64,000 nt of DNA from Asticcacaulis currens (GCF_028550395.1 NZ_JAQQKW010000002.1:186001-250000); one strand, 5' to 3'. Positions 8,766 through 18,100 are shown, counted from the stretch's first letter. Numbers and translations: made by a program. Notes: generated by a model from the sequence alone, not told the origin.

Positions 8766-9781
8766 CGCCGACCCGCCGCGCCGTAACCGCCGCCCTGAGC
8801 GGCATGGGTCTGGGCAGCCTGGCCGCTCCGCTCACCACCGCCACGGCGCAACCGGGCACCCCCATACGCCGCATCGCCATTCTGGGCTGCATCCGTCAGA
8901 AAAAACCCGTCCCGGCGCTGGTGGCCTATGCGGCGGCCAAGGCCGATCTGAACCTGTGGATTGGCGATGCGGTCTATGTCGATACCAAAGACGATCCCGC
9001 CGCCTTTACCGAAGCCTATGCCCAACTGGCCAGCAAGCCCGGCTTTGCCGAACTGCGGGCGCAGGGCGTGCATATGGCGACTTGGGACGATCATGATTAC
9101 GGCGCCAATGACGCCGACAGCACCTACCCGCTGAAAGCGGTATCCAAGACGGCGTTTCAGCGCTTCTGGAACCTTGAAACCGACACCTCGGCACCGGATG
9201 ACGGCGTGTACAACAGCCGCCTGTTTACCTTCGGGGCGCGCCGCCTGCACGTCATCATGCTGGACGTGCGCTGGCACCGCGACGCGCCGGACGGCCATGG
9301 CGACATGCTGGGCGAGGCACAGTGGCGCTGGCTGGACGAACGGCTGGCCGTCGCGGCAGACCTCACTCTCATCGTTAGCGGGACGCAGATCCTGCTCACC
9401 GCCGGAACCGGCTCAGAAACGTGGGAAGACTATCCGCGCGCCCGTGATCGGCTGTTTGAGATGATCCGCAAGCACCGCCGCGAAGGCGTGGTCTTCATCA
9501 CCGGCGATCAGCACTATGGCGAGGTGGCCCGCGCGCGCGGCGCTCTGGGCTATGACGCGGTCGAGTTGCAATTCTGCGGCCTCAATCAGATCGAGAAGCC
9601 GGAAAAGAACCTCTATCGCGTCTCGCCCGTCTCCACGACCCTGCACGCCATGTGCCTGCTGGACATCCAGTGGGAGGCGGACGACTACAACACGCCGCAC
9701 ATCCTCTATCGCGTCAGCGACAGCCAGACCGGTGCGACCGACATCTCCTATCGCCTTAATTTTAGTGAACTGACCTTATAA
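8762..9781 (+). CDS. PhoD-like metallophosphoesterase, Tat/Sec-exported
   Basis: A 339-residue periplasmic phosphatase or phosphodiesterase. The N-terminus has TRRAVTAALS and a short hydrophobic stretch ending ATAQ, a likely twin-arginine signal. Metal-site motifs of the PhoD family are present: GDAVYVD (68-74), WDDHDYGAND (108-117) and GDQHYGE near residue 245. It begins inside the stop codon of the DUF5690 gene and ends 15 bp before the phospholipase C gene, so the three are almost certainly co-transcribed. It would release phosphate from esters, possibly from phosphocholine or glycerophosphodiesters generated by the next enzyme; the exact substrate is unknown. Confidence 0.85.
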   Translation: MTPTRRAVTAALSGMGLGSLAAPLTTATAQPGTPIRRIAILGCIRQKKPVPALVAYAAAKADLNLWIGDAVYVDTKDDPAAFTEAYAQLASKPGFAELRAQGVHMATWDDHDYGANDADSTYPLKAVSKTAFQRFWNLETDTSAPDDGVYNSRLFTFGARRLHVIMLDVRWHRDAPDGHGDMLGEAQWRWLDERLAVAADLTLIVSGTQILLTAGTGSETWEDYPRARDRLFEMIRKHRREGVVFITGDQHYGEVARARGALGYDAVELQFCGLNQIEKPEKNLYRVSPVSTTLHAMCLLDIQWEADDYNTPHILYRVSDSQTGATDISYRLNFSELTL

Positions 9782-9796
9782 GCAAGGGACACAGCC

Positions 9797-11938
9797 ATGG
9801 CCGCTGATCGCCGCCATTTTCTGAAGGCGCTGGGCGCCGCGGGCCTGAGCGCTGCCACGCTGGCGACGCTGGAAAAGGCCATGGCCACCCCGGCCCATAA
9901 CCGCACCGGTACGATCATGGATGTCGAGCACGTGGTGATCCTGATGCAGGAAAACCGCGCCTTCGACCACTATTTCGGCAGCTTTCCCGGCGTGCGCGGA
10001 CTGGGCGATCCGCGCCCGCTGCGCCTGCGCAACGGGCACACCGTCTGGCGTCAGCCCAGCGACCAGCACACGGACGGCTATGTGCAGCCCTACTGGGCCG
10101 ACTCCAAAACCGCCAATGCCTATGTGGTCGATGGGGCCGATCAGGGGCACAGTGCCGCGACGATCATCGTCAATGGCGGGCGTTTCGATCAGTGGGGCGT
10201 CTCACGTCAGTTGCAGCACCGCATGACCTATTACAAGGCGTCGGACCTGCCCTTCTACCACGCGCTGGCCTCGACCTTCACCATTCTTGACGCCTATCAC
10301 TGCTCGACCCTGACCCAGACCTATCCCAACCGCCTGCACCTGTGGACCGGCTGCAATGGCGGCGGGCATGTGGGCGGCGACCCGGTGATGAGCAATTACG
10401 GCGAAGACGAAACCCCTTCGGCCGACATGGCCACCGATCAGCCGATCAAGGCCTATGAGTGGACCACCTATGCCGAGCGACTGGAAGCGGCCGGGGTAAG
10501 CTGGAAGGTCTATCAGGAATACGACAATTTCGGCGACAATATCCTGTCGGTATTCAAACCCTTCCGCCCGTGCGACAAGGAGTCGAACCTCTATAAGCGC
10601 GGTCGGTCCTGGGTATCGGAACACAAGACGGGCGAAGACCGCACCCGCTCGGACGGCCAACAACTGGTCGAAGCCTTCCGCGCCGATATTGCCGCCGGTC
10701 GCCTGCCGCAGGTGTCGTGGATCGTCACCGCCGCCGCCCTGTCCGAACACCCGCGCTGGACGCCGGCGGATGGTGAGAACCTGACCGCCAAGCTGATCGG
10801 GGCGCTGGTCGAACATCCCGAAGTCTTTTCAAAGACCGTCTTTATCCTCAACTATGACGAAGCCGGCGGCCTGTTCGACCATATGCTGCCGCCCATGCCC
10901 GCCGCCGATGCCACGCGCGGCTACAGCGGCGTGAGCGTGGCCGGGGAGTTCAAGGATTACGACAAACACCCGCATCCCGGCATTCAGGGCCTTCAGCCAC
11001 TGGGCCTTGGCATCCGCGTCCCTGCCATCGTCGTATCGCCCTGGAGCCGCGGCGGCTATGTCTGCTCTCAGGTCTTCGACCACACCTCAACCCTGAAATT
11101 CCTCGAAAAGCGCTTTGGTGTGAAAGAGCCGAACATTTCCGAATGGCGACGCGCCGTGTCCGGCGACCTGACAGCCTGCTTCGACTTCAAAACGCCCAAT
11201 GCGGACACACGCGGTATCGACCTGCCCTCGACCGACGATTATACGCATCGACTGGCCCACGCGGCGCGGCAGCCGGCGTTGAAAATCCCGCCCGTTCAGA
11301 GTCCGGCGCAACAACCCGCTGTGCAGCGACTGGCGCGGCCCCTGCCTTATAGCTTGGGGGCTGACCTGCGACCGGAGGGTGACACCCTGCGGATCGAACT
11401 GAACAACAGCGGCACACAGGCGGCGGTCTTCACCATCCATGACTACGCGCCCTACGGCCTGAGCGCGCCGTGGCACTACACCCTGATCGCCGGCGAACGT
11501 CATACGGCGGCCCAATGGAACCATCAGGACAAGGAGGCCTACGATCTGGCCGTGCACGGTCCCAACGGCTTCTATCGTCACTTCCGGGGCAAGCCGTCCA
11601 GAACCGGCTATGTGCGCGTGAGCCTGCACGAAGACCCCGCCAACACACAGGTGGTGCTGCGTCTGCATAATGACACCGCTGCCGAAGCGACACTCAGCCT
11701 CAGCGTCGATGCCCGCTATCCTTTGGGGCCGGGCACGCGGCGCCAGCAGACGGTCACCCTGAAACCCGCTGAGCACCGCGACATCGCCTGCGACCTGAGC
11801 GCCAGCGACCTGTGGTACGACCTCAGCCTCAGCGATACGGCCGATGCCGACACCCTGTGGCGTTACGCCGGGCACGTCGAAACCGGCAAGCCCAGCCGCA
11901 CCGATCCCGGCATAGGTGCGATGGTCCTGACGGTGTAG
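9797..11938 (+). CDS. Phosphocholine-specific phospholipase C, Tat-exported
   Basis: A 713-residue exported enzyme of the AcpA/PlcC phosphoesterase family that hydrolyses phosphatidylcholine-type lipids to diacylglycerol and a phosphorylated headgroup. The N-terminal DRRHFLKALGAAGL is a twin-arginine signal. The catalytic domain (about 35-490) starts with the family motif VVILMQENRAFDHYFGS and contains NYDEAGGLFDH. Two C-terminal domains of the DUF756 type (about 505-600 and 615-700) match the usual architecture and length. With the PhoD-like phosphatase and transporter it forms a lipid- or organophosphate-scavenging unit. The AAGGGA ribosome site fits the chosen ATG. Confidence 0.92.
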   Translation: MAADRRHFLKALGAAGLSAATLATLEKAMATPAHNRTGTIMDVEHVVILMQENRAFDHYFGSFPGVRGLGDPRPLRLRNGHTVWRQPSDQHTDGYVQPYWADSKTANAYVVDGADQGHSAATIIVNGGRFDQWGVSRQLQHRMTYYKASDLPFYHALASTFTILDAYHCSTLTQTYPNRLHLWTGCNGGGHVGGDPVMSNYGEDETPSADMATDQPIKAYEWTTYAERLEAAGVSWKVYQEYDNFGDNILSVFKPFRPCDKESNLYKRGRSWVSEHKTGEDRTRSDGQQLVEAFRADIAAGRLPQVSWIVTAAALSEHPRWTPADGENLTAKLIGALVEHPEVFSKTVFILNYDEAGGLFDHMLPPMPAADATRGYSGVSVAGEFKDYDKHPHPGIQGLQPLGLGIRVPAIVVSPWSRGGYVCSQVFDHTSTLKFLEKRFGVKEPNISEWRRAVSGDLTACFDFKTPNADTRGIDLPSTDDYTHRLAHAARQPALKIPPVQSPAQQPAVQRLARPLPYSLGADLRPEGDTLRIELNNSGTQAAVFTIHDYAPYGLSAPWHYTLIAGERHTAAQWNHQDKEAYDLAVHGPNGFYRHFRGKPSRTGYVRVSLHEDPANTQVVLRLHNDTAAEATLSLSVDARYPLGPGTRRQQTVTLKPAEHRDIACDLSASDLWYDLSLSDTADADTLWRYAGHVETGKPSRTDPGIGAMVLTV

Positions 11939-12009
11939 AGGTGGATTAGCCAGAGCCCTGTTCTCCGTACCATGGTATAGGAAAAAGGTACGTTCCGGAG
12001 GGACATCTC

Positions 12010-12711
12010 ATGGCGATTTCGCATACACTCATTGAACGGCACTATATCTCGCGCGTCGGTTGGCTGAGAGCCGCCGTTCTGGGGGCCAATGACGGCATCA
12101 TTTCGGTGGCCAGCCTGATTGCCGGTGTCGCGGCGACGCAGGCGGACAAGCCTGCGGTGCTGGTGACCGGTCTGGCAGCGCTGGCGGCGGGAGCCTTGTC
12201 CATGGCGGCCGGCGAATATGTGTCGGTCAGTTCGCAGGCCGATACGGAAAGCGCCGATCTGGCGCGCGAAACGCGCGAACTGGCCGAGGACCCGGCGGCG
12301 GAGCTGGCGGAACTCACGGCCATCTATGTGACGCGCGGGCTAACCGAAGACCTGGCCCGCACCGTGGCGCAGCAACTCACCACGCACAATGCCCTGCAAG
12401 CCCATGCCCGCGACGAGCTGGGACTCTATGAGCATATGCAGGCCAAACCGGTGCAGGCGGCCCTGACCTCCGCCGCGACCTTCACTGCCGGCGGCATTAT
12501 GCCCATTGGGGTACTGGCCCTCAGTCCGGAAAACCTGATCCTGCCAGCGGTTTCGCTGTCGGCTCTCGGGCTGCTGGGGATACTGGGGGCGGTCGGTGCC
12601 CGGACGGGCGGGTCGAACCTGCTGAAAGCGGTCGTGCGCGTGGTCGTCTGGGGTGGTATCGCCCTCAGCGTCACGGGTCTGGTCGGCCACCTGTTCGGGG
12701 CCGCCGGATAA
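12010..12711 (+). CDS. VIT1/CCC1-family metal transporter
   Basis: A 233-residue membrane protein related to vacuolar iron transporter VIT1 and yeast CCC1, which move Fe2+ or Mn2+. The family motif GANDGIISVASLIAGV occupies the first helix (about residues 25-42), followed by GLAALAAGALSMAAGEYVSV. A charged cytosolic segment (about 75-140) precedes three further helices, typical of the compact bacterial form. GGAGGG lies before the ATG. It is a single gene, followed by a bidirectional terminator and facing a convergent TonB receptor. Which metal it carries cannot be told. Confidence 0.88.
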   Translation: MAISHTLIERHYISRVGWLRAAVLGANDGIISVASLIAGVAATQADKPAVLVTGLAALAAGALSMAAGEYVSVSSQADTESADLARETRELAEDPAAELAELTAIYVTRGLTEDLARTVAQQLTTHNALQAHARDELGLYEHMQAKPVQAALTSAATFTAGGIMPIGVLALSPENLILPAVSLSALGLLGILGAVGARTGGSNLLKAVVRVVVWGGIALSVTGLVGHLFGAAG

Positions 12712-12744
12712 AAACCGCGACGTTCCAGAAATCTTTGAGGCAAA

Positions 12745-12783
12745 AAAACAGGGACGCCGATCGAAACCGGCGTCCCTTCTTTC
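12745..12783. terminator. Bidirectional intrinsic terminator
   Basis: A perfect 9-bp stem (12751-12759 with 12768-12776, 8-nt loop) has TTCTTT on its right and an A-run on its left. It can therefore stop transcription of the VIT gene from the left and of the convergent TonB receptor gene from the right. Confidence 0.8.
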
Positions 12784-12855
12784 AGGCAGGTATTCACGCC
12801 CGGCCGAAGCCGGGCATGAAAAACCGTGTGCGTGACGCAACCTATCGGATTGCGC

Positions 12856-15219
12856 TTAGTAAGCCACGGTGACTTCGAGGCCGACCGTGCGCGGCGGATT
12901 GAAGTTGCCGTAATCACCCAGCGTCTTGGCGTTGGCGGCCGAGCGACGGTAGATGTAGGTTTCGTCCAGCAGGTTACGCGACCACAGCGAGACGGTCATC
13001 TTCGTGCCGGTCGCCTGCATGGCGATGTCGGCGATGGCCAGACGGCCGTTGACGATGAAGCTGCTGTCAGACATCACGCTCTCGTTCTGGAACGTGTACT
13101 GCGCGTCGGCGTAGTTGCCGTCGAGGTGGGCCTCGAAGCGCGCGCCGTTGCTGCCAAAGGGCTTCTTGTAGTCGATATTGACCGAGGCCGCGTTCTTCGG
13201 CGTGAAGACGGTGTAGAAGGTGGTGACCACACCGGCATTGTTCTTCGAGTTGATCGGCGGAACCTTGGTGTAGGCGTAGTTGAGGCCAAGCGTCAGGTTG
13301 TCCGTCGGCTTCACCAGCAGTTCGGCTTCCAGACCTTCGATCTTCTGAACGGTCGGGGCGTTGTAGGTGAACTCGATGTTCTTGTTGAAGTTCGGGTTGA
13401 CCGTGGTCGTGCCCGGCAGGGTCGGGTTCGGATCGACGTTGGAGTCGTCGAGCTGAGCGTTCTCACGATCCATCTTGTAGGCGGCCAGGTTCAGACGCGC
13501 CTTGTGATCGAACATGTCGAGCTTGGCACCAACTTCATAGGACTTGACCGATTCCGGGCCAAAGGCGCGGAAGTCGGTGGAGCGGTCGTTGGCCCCGCCA
13601 GCGCGATAGCCGGTCGCATACTTGACGTAAACGTGGGCGTCGGGCGTCACGTCATAGGCCGCGATGGCGAGCGGATCGAAGCGGGTCTTCTTGAAGTTCA
13701 GCGTGTACGGGGTCGCCACGTTGCTGATCATGGTGAGCGCGCCGGTACGCTTGTCGTTGGTGACGCGGCCACCGAGGGTCAGGTGCAGAGCCTTGTTGGT
13801 CGAAGGCGTCCAGGTGGCCTGACCGAAGGCGGCTTCGCTGGTGGCTTCGCCGACGCTGTCACGCGCGATGAACATCTGGCTCTTGTTGGCCCAGCCCATC
13901 TTGGACGAGGTCACCGGGCCGGTATAGTTCTGGCTGTTGATGGTGTAGGTGCCGTCAGCATTCCAGGTGTTGGTGGACGGTGTCGCGGCCCATTCCGACA
14001 CGTGCTCGTTGAAGTAGTAGATGCCCGCCACGTAGTCGATGTCGTCGGTCTTGCCGATCAGCTGGAATTCCTGGCTGACCTGATGCTGACGCAGGAACGA
14101 CAGGCTGTAACGGCTGAAGGCTGCATTGGCCGCAAAGGCCGGGGTACGGTGCGCACCACCCGAGTTATCCCACTGATCGGTGGTCACACGGCGGTAGCCG
14201 GTGATCGACTTCAGGTCGAGGCTGGGGGTCAGATGGTAGGTGAAGGTCGCCGCGGCACCTTCGGTGAGGGCCACGCTCGGCTGTTGCGGCACGCCGATGT
14301 CGGCGCGCTTCATGCGGTTGCCGCCGCTGACCACCACGCTCGACGGCAGGGGCGCGATATTGCCCGAAGCCGTACCGACCGTCAGGTTCAGCGGGTTGTA
14401 GTTGATCAGCTGGCTGTAGTTCGGGGTGCTTTCATCGCGCGAAGCGTCGATCGAGAACACGCCGGTCAGCTTGTCGTTCGGGGTCCACTTGGCCGACAGA
14501 CGACCGCCGGTGCGGTCATACTGGTTCCAGCCCGCCTGACCCGGCAGGATGTTCTTAACGGTCGGATCCTGATGCTGATAGACCGAGTCAATCTTGAAGG
14601 CCAGGGTATCGAAGGCCGGCAGATCCAGGTGGGCTTCCAGCGACTTGGAACCATAGTTGCCGAAACCGGCCTGCACGCGACCGCCGAAGACGCCCGTCGG
14701 GTCCTTGGTCACGATGCTGACGGCGCCGCCTTCGGTGTTACGACCGAACAGGGTGCCTTGCGGGCCCCGCAGGATTTCGATGCGCTGAACGTCGAACAGG
14801 GCGGCGTTCAGGCCTTGCGAACGGCCCATATAGATATTGTCGATATAGACGCCGACCGGCGTGTCGCGGGCGGTCTGGTTCTGGTCGAAGGGCACGATGC
14901 CGCGGATGCCGACGGTCAGAGCCGACTGACGGGCTTCGAAGGTGGCAACGCGCAGCGAAGGCGCAGCGCCATCGGCGAGGTCGAGCAGGCTTTCAACGTG
15001 GCGATCCGCCAGCGATTGAGCGCTCAGAACCGAGATGGCGATCGGAGTCTTTTGCAGGTTGGTCGCGCGCTTGGTCGCCGAGACAACGACTTCGGTCAGC
15101 TTTTCGGGGGCTTCAGCCGCCGGAGCTTCGGCCGGGGCATCCGTCGCCGGCGTGGCAGCGAAGGCAGGAGCAACAAGCGAACCCAGAAGGGCGCTGCTGA
15201 GGAACAGATATTTTTTCAC
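12856..15219 (-). CDS. TonB-dependent outer-membrane receptor (siderophore-type layout)
   Basis: A 787-residue receptor. The signal peptide ends PAFAA, followed by an Ala/Pro/Glu-rich linker and a TonB-box-like KLTEVVVSATKR. The plug domain (about 50-170) has VGIRGI, VGVYIDNIYMGR and the motif RIEILRGPQGTLFGRNTEGG. The barrel ends VGLEVTVAY with a terminal aromatic. The plug resembles the iron-complex receptor group rather than the Xanthomonas-Caulobacter group of its two neighbours. No dedicated permease is adjacent. Regulation by the nearby TctD-like system is possible but unproven. An 813-codon open frame on the opposite strand is a codon-bias shadow. Confidence 0.92.
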   Translation of the reverse strand: MKKYLFLSSALLGSLVAPAFAATPATDAPAEAPAAEAPEKLTEVVVSATKRATNLQKTPIAISVLSAQSLADRHVESLLDLADGAAPSLRVATFEARQSALTVGIRGIVPFDQNQTARDTPVGVYIDNIYMGRSQGLNAALFDVQRIEILRGPQGTLFGRNTEGGAVSIVTKDPTGVFGGRVQAGFGNYGSKSLEAHLDLPAFDTLAFKIDSVYQHQDPTVKNILPGQAGWNQYDRTGGRLSAKWTPNDKLTGVFSIDASRDESTPNYSQLINYNPLNLTVGTASGNIAPLPSSVVVSGGNRMKRADIGVPQQPSVALTEGAAATFTYHLTPSLDLKSITGYRRVTTDQWDNSGGAHRTPAFAANAAFSRYSLSFLRQHQVSQEFQLIGKTDDIDYVAGIYYFNEHVSEWAATPSTNTWNADGTYTINSQNYTGPVTSSKMGWANKSQMFIARDSVGEATSEAAFGQATWTPSTNKALHLTLGGRVTNDKRTGALTMISNVATPYTLNFKKTRFDPLAIAAYDVTPDAHVYVKYATGYRAGGANDRSTDFRAFGPESVKSYEVGAKLDMFDHKARLNLAAYKMDRENAQLDDSNVDPNPTLPGTTTVNPNFNKNIEFTYNAPTVQKIEGLEAELLVKPTDNLTLGLNYAYTKVPPINSKNNAGVVTTFYTVFTPKNAASVNIDYKKPFGSNGARFEAHLDGNYADAQYTFQNESVMSDSSFIVNGRLAIADIAMQATGTKMTVSLWSRNLLDETYIYRRSAANAKTLGDYGNFNPPRTVGLEVTVAY

Positions 15220-15607
15220 GTCGAGTCTCCAGAGTGGGATCGACGAGCAATTAATTTCAATTCATGACAGTATTATAACGGCGCATTTGAAGCATTTTCA
15301 ATTTCAAATGGAGTATCTTTTATGGCACATTACATCAAATGAGGCGAAAATTAAGTCTTAAAACGTCTTATTTATTTAATTATACAGGCATAGCAAGGCT
15401 ATATTTGATATTGAAATCGAGTGGATGCGCGTTTTAAAAAAAATGACATTAAAATCACTCCAAAACGTCATAAAGCGTTACGTAACCGCGTTCACGCGGA
15501 TGAAGCGACCCTTTATCTGTGTTAAGTGCGCTATTTTCGCATCACAAAAGGTTGCCTTATGGGCACAAAAGCGCTTGTGATCCGTGTGTTCCAGAGTAAG
15601 AGCCCCT
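15220..15607. promoter_or_regulatory. Divergent intergenic region, A/T-rich
   Basis: This stretch of nearly 390 bp between the TonB receptor and the first winged-helix gene has no gene. Bases 15280-15470 are strongly A/T-rich with several A and T runs. A small palindrome, CCGCG-TTCA-CGCGG, lies near 15487-15500. Promoters for both flanking genes are expected here. Confidence 0.4.
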
Positions 15608-15973
15608 ATGCCCTCTGACCCGTCCAAACCCCCGCCGGTGGTCCTGACTGTTGGGATAGGCACTGAAGCGGCCTATAAACAGCGCTACCCGGATGCGTCG
15701 GACACCCCTGCCCTGTGGTTCGACAGCCTGAGCGACTTTGCGCGTCTGATGTCGACACCGAACCTGACGCTGTTGTCGATGATCCGCAAACACCATCCCA
15801 CCTCAGTGCTGCAACTGGCGACCCTTGCCGGTCAGAATGCCACCACCGTCTCCTCGACACTCAGGTTGCTGGAACAGCACGGCCTGCTCAGCCTGTCGCG
15901 GGGGGAGCGCTACAATGTGGTGGCGGACGTGGCGTTCGACGAAATCCGCGTGCTGTTCCTGCTTGATGCCTGA
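15608..15973 (+). CDS. Winged-helix DNA-binding protein, HVO_A0114-like (copy 1)
   Basis: A small predicted transcriptional regulator of 121 residues. A MarR-like winged helix spans about 50-110 (LTLLSMIRKHHPTSVLQLAT, SSTLRLLEQHGLLSLSRG). It resembles the HVO_A0114 family, some members of which act as antitoxins of TumE-type toxins, but no toxin gene is adjacent. It is clearly paralogous to the gene at 18245: the WF-SL motif, the helix pattern and the terminal hydrophobic strand line up. An in-frame GTG at 15584 is an alternative start; I prefer the ATG for its purine-rich leader. It converges on the histidine kinase gene, whose stop is 12 bp away. Confidence 0.6.
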   Translation: MPSDPSKPPPVVLTVGIGTEAAYKQRYPDASDTPALWFDSLSDFARLMSTPNLTLLSMIRKHHPTSVLQLATLAGQNATTVSSTLRLLEQHGLLSLSRGERYNVVADVAFDEIRVLFLLDA

Positions 15974-15985
15974 TCCGGTTCGGGC

Positions 15986-17359
15986 TCAGGCCGGAAACAC
16001 CACCTCTATGCGGGTCCCCTTCCCGTCCGGACCGTCAAGAACGTGGATTTGCGCCCCATGCCGGGCTGCAATTTCGGCCACGATGGACAGGCCCAGACCA
16101 CAGCCTGTCTGATCCGTCCCCAAACGATAAAAGCGTTCAAAAACGCGCGCACGCTCTGCCAGAGGAATGCCTGGTCCCGTATCATCGACGCACAGCCGCA
16201 CAGGATGGAGGCTCACCATTACCGTAACCTGCCCGCCGGCGGGCGTGTAACGCACGGCATTGTCCACCAGATTGCCGATCAGTTCGCGCAAAAGCTGCGC
16301 CTCTCCCTTCAGGCAGACTCCGGCATCCAGACCGTCATAGCCCAGATCAATGTCCTTTTCTTCCGCTGCGTCGATCCAGTTTTCCAGTTCGTCGCGCACC
16401 AGTTCCGCCAGATCGACGGACGTCGTGGCGCTGCGGGTCTGAGACGGCTCTGAACGCGCCAGGGTCAAAATCTGGTGCACCATGTGGCGTGAGCGGGCCA
16501 GAGCCGTCAAAACCTGCGACAACGCTTCACTGTGACGTGCCGGATCGGTTTCACGCAAGGCCCGTTCCGCCTGCACCTGAAGGCTGGCCAGAGGCGTGCG
16601 TAACTGATGGGCGGCATTGGAAATGAACCTTTGCTGCGCTTCCTGCGCGGCCGAAAGCCGCCCGATCAGCCCGTTCAGCGAGGTCAGCAAGGGCTTCAGT
16701 TCCAGAGGCATCCGCTCGATATCCGCGACAGGCTGAAGGTCGTCAGCGCGATAGTCGGCCAGTTGCGCACTGACGCGGTTGACGGCCCGCAGGCTGGTGG
16801 CCACCGCGTACCAGATGCTCAGACCGATAATCGTCAGGATAAACGCCTGAAACGGCAGGCCAATCAGAGCGATACGGGCGACGATGGCGGTGCGCTTGTT
16901 GAAGGTTTCACCCACCTGAATCAGGATCGAATTGTTCGGATTGCCGGGATAGGCGATGCGCGTGGCCACGATACGGGTCTTATAGCCCCGGATTTTCGCA
17001 TTATAGTAGAACCGCTCCCCGATCTTCGGGTTGACCGGCGGATCGGGGAAGACCGCATTGCTGAACAGGACCCGACCATGTCCGGTAACGACATTGCCAA
17101 AGATACGGTCCTTAGCGTCCCATTCGAACATTTCGATCGCCGCCGTCGGCAGGTTCAACTGCGCCTTGTTTTCGTGGCTCACCACCTGATCGCCCATGGC
17201 CATGGCTGAATCGTAGAGCCAGTTGTCATAGACCTCGGAGCCGATATAGCTGGCCAGCGCCAAAGTCCCCAGTCCGCTGAAGATCAGAACGACGGCAATA
17301 GGCACGCCCAGCCGCTGCAACAGGCGCCAGCGCAGGGAATAGGCGCGCGCGATGCTCAC
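15986..17359 (-). CDS. Two-component sensor histidine kinase, TctE/QseC-like
   Basis: A 457-residue inner-membrane sensor kinase. Helix 1 (about 18-40) and helix 2 (about 165-190) enclose a roughly 120-residue periplasmic region like the 2CSK_N domain of TctE-type kinases. The H-box AAHQLRTPLASL contains the phospho-accepting H251. The ATPase has NLVDNAVRYTP (N box), DDTGPGI (G1) and GCGLGLSI (G2). It starts with GTG inside the stop of the response-regulator gene (GTGA), so the pair is translationally coupled. TctE kinases often sense organic acids; the ligand here is unknown. Confidence 0.9.
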   Translation of the reverse strand: MSIARAYSLRWRLLQRLGVPIAVVLIFSGLGTLALASYIGSEVYDNWLYDSAMAMGDQVVSHENKAQLNLPTAAIEMFEWDAKDRIFGNVVTGHGRVLFSNAVFPDPPVNPKIGERFYYNAKIRGYKTRIVATRIAYPGNPNNSILIQVGETFNKRTAIVARIALIGLPFQAFILTIIGLSIWYAVATSLRAVNRVSAQLADYRADDLQPVADIERMPLELKPLLTSLNGLIGRLSAAQEAQQRFISNAAHQLRTPLASLQVQAERALRETDPARHSEALSQVLTALARSRHMVHQILTLARSEPSQTRSATTSVDLAELVRDELENWIDAAEEKDIDLGYDGLDAGVCLKGEAQLLRELIGNLVDNAVRYTPAGGQVTVMVSLHPVRLCVDDTGPGIPLAERARVFERFYRLGTDQTGCGLGLSIVAEIAARHGAQIHVLDGPDGKGTRIEVVFPA

Positions 17360-18051
17360 GACCCCGTCTCCGCCGCAGGTGTTTTCAGCCGTTCCAGACG
17401 ATAGCCCAGACCACGCAGCGCGCGAATGGCCACATCGGCCCCGGCGTCCGACAGTTTGCGGCGCAGGCGGCTGATGAAGACCTCGATCATCGAGGCATTG
17501 GCCTCCTGATCCCAGTTGTAGATGGCCTCAGCCAGTTGAAACTTGGCCACGACCCGCCCGGCCCTCTGCATCAGAAATTCGAGTACAGCCAGTTCCTTGG
17601 CGGTCAGGTCGAGAAACGCCCCCTGCACCGTCACGGTCTTGGAGGTCATGTCCAGCTCGACAAGGCCGAAGCGCAGTTGCGGGCTGATGGACTGCCCCCG
17701 CCGCAGAAGGGCCCGCACCCGTGCCTCAAGCTCCACCAGCGCGAAGGGTTTGACCAGATAGTCATCCCCCCCGGCATCCAGTCCCTGCACACGGTCCATC
17801 AGCTCATCGCGGGCCGTCAGGATCAGGACCGGCGTGGTGATCCCCTCACGCCGCAGACGGCGCAGAAGGTTCAGGCCATCTCCGTCCGGCAGGCCAAGGT
17901 CCATGACGATCGCCTGATAACTGTGGGCCTGACACGCAGCCTGCGCCATGGCGCAACTGTGCACCACGTCGGCCGACAGGTTCGACTGTTCCAGCGCCCG
18001 CACAAGCCCGTTGGCAAGCTCTATATCGTCTTCAACGAGCAGCAGGCGCAT
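17356..18051 (-). CDS. OmpR/PhoB-family response regulator, TctD/QseB-like
   Basis: A 231-residue regulator. The receiver (1-115) has acidic-pocket D8-D9, phosphorylation site D51 (VMDLGLPDGDG), TAR at the conserved Thr, and KPF. The C-terminal winged helix (about 125-220) ends in AIRALRGLGYRLE, typical of OmpR DNA-binding domains. I choose the ATG at 18051, where MRLLLVEDD begins the fold; an upstream in-frame codon at 18066 adds five odd residues. Three exact GGCAAG hexamers 11 bp apart lie just upstream (18062-18089), suggesting autoregulation. It is coupled to the kinase gene. Confidence 0.92.
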   Translation of the reverse strand: MRLLLVEDDIELANGLVRALEQSNLSADVVHSCAMAQAACQAHSYQAIVMDLGLPDGDGLNLLRRLRREGITTPVLILTARDELMDRVQGLDAGGDDYLVKPFALVELEARVRALLRRGQSISPQLRFGLVELDMTSKTVTVQGAFLDLTAKELAVLEFLMQRAGRVVAKFQLAEAIYNWDQEANASMIEVFISRLRRKLSDAGADVAIRALRGLGYRLERLKTPAAETGS

Positions 18052-18061
18052 ACACGGGTCC

Positions 18062-18100
18062 GGCAAGGTTCAGGCAAGCTTTGGGCAAGGTCCGCGCAAA
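18062..18100. promoter_or_regulatory. Direct repeats with 11-bp period, response-regulator binding box
   Basis: GGCAAG occurs at 18062, 18073 and 18084, exactly 11 bp apart, and a 4-of-6 match occurs in phase at 18095. Such phased direct repeats are typical OmpR/PhoB-subfamily sites. The array lies between the regulator start (18051) and the divergent winged-helix gene (18245), so it could control both. Confidence 0.6.

Noticed and set aside
11940-12000. Hairpin GTACCATGGTAT before the VIT gene as terminator
   Set aside because: Short self-complementary stretch without a T-run at the right place.
12826-15267. 813-codon open frame opposite the TonB receptor gene
   Set aside because: It is antisense to a clear receptor gene, has no recognisable domain and a composition rich in Gly/Val/Arg typical of a codon-bias shadow.
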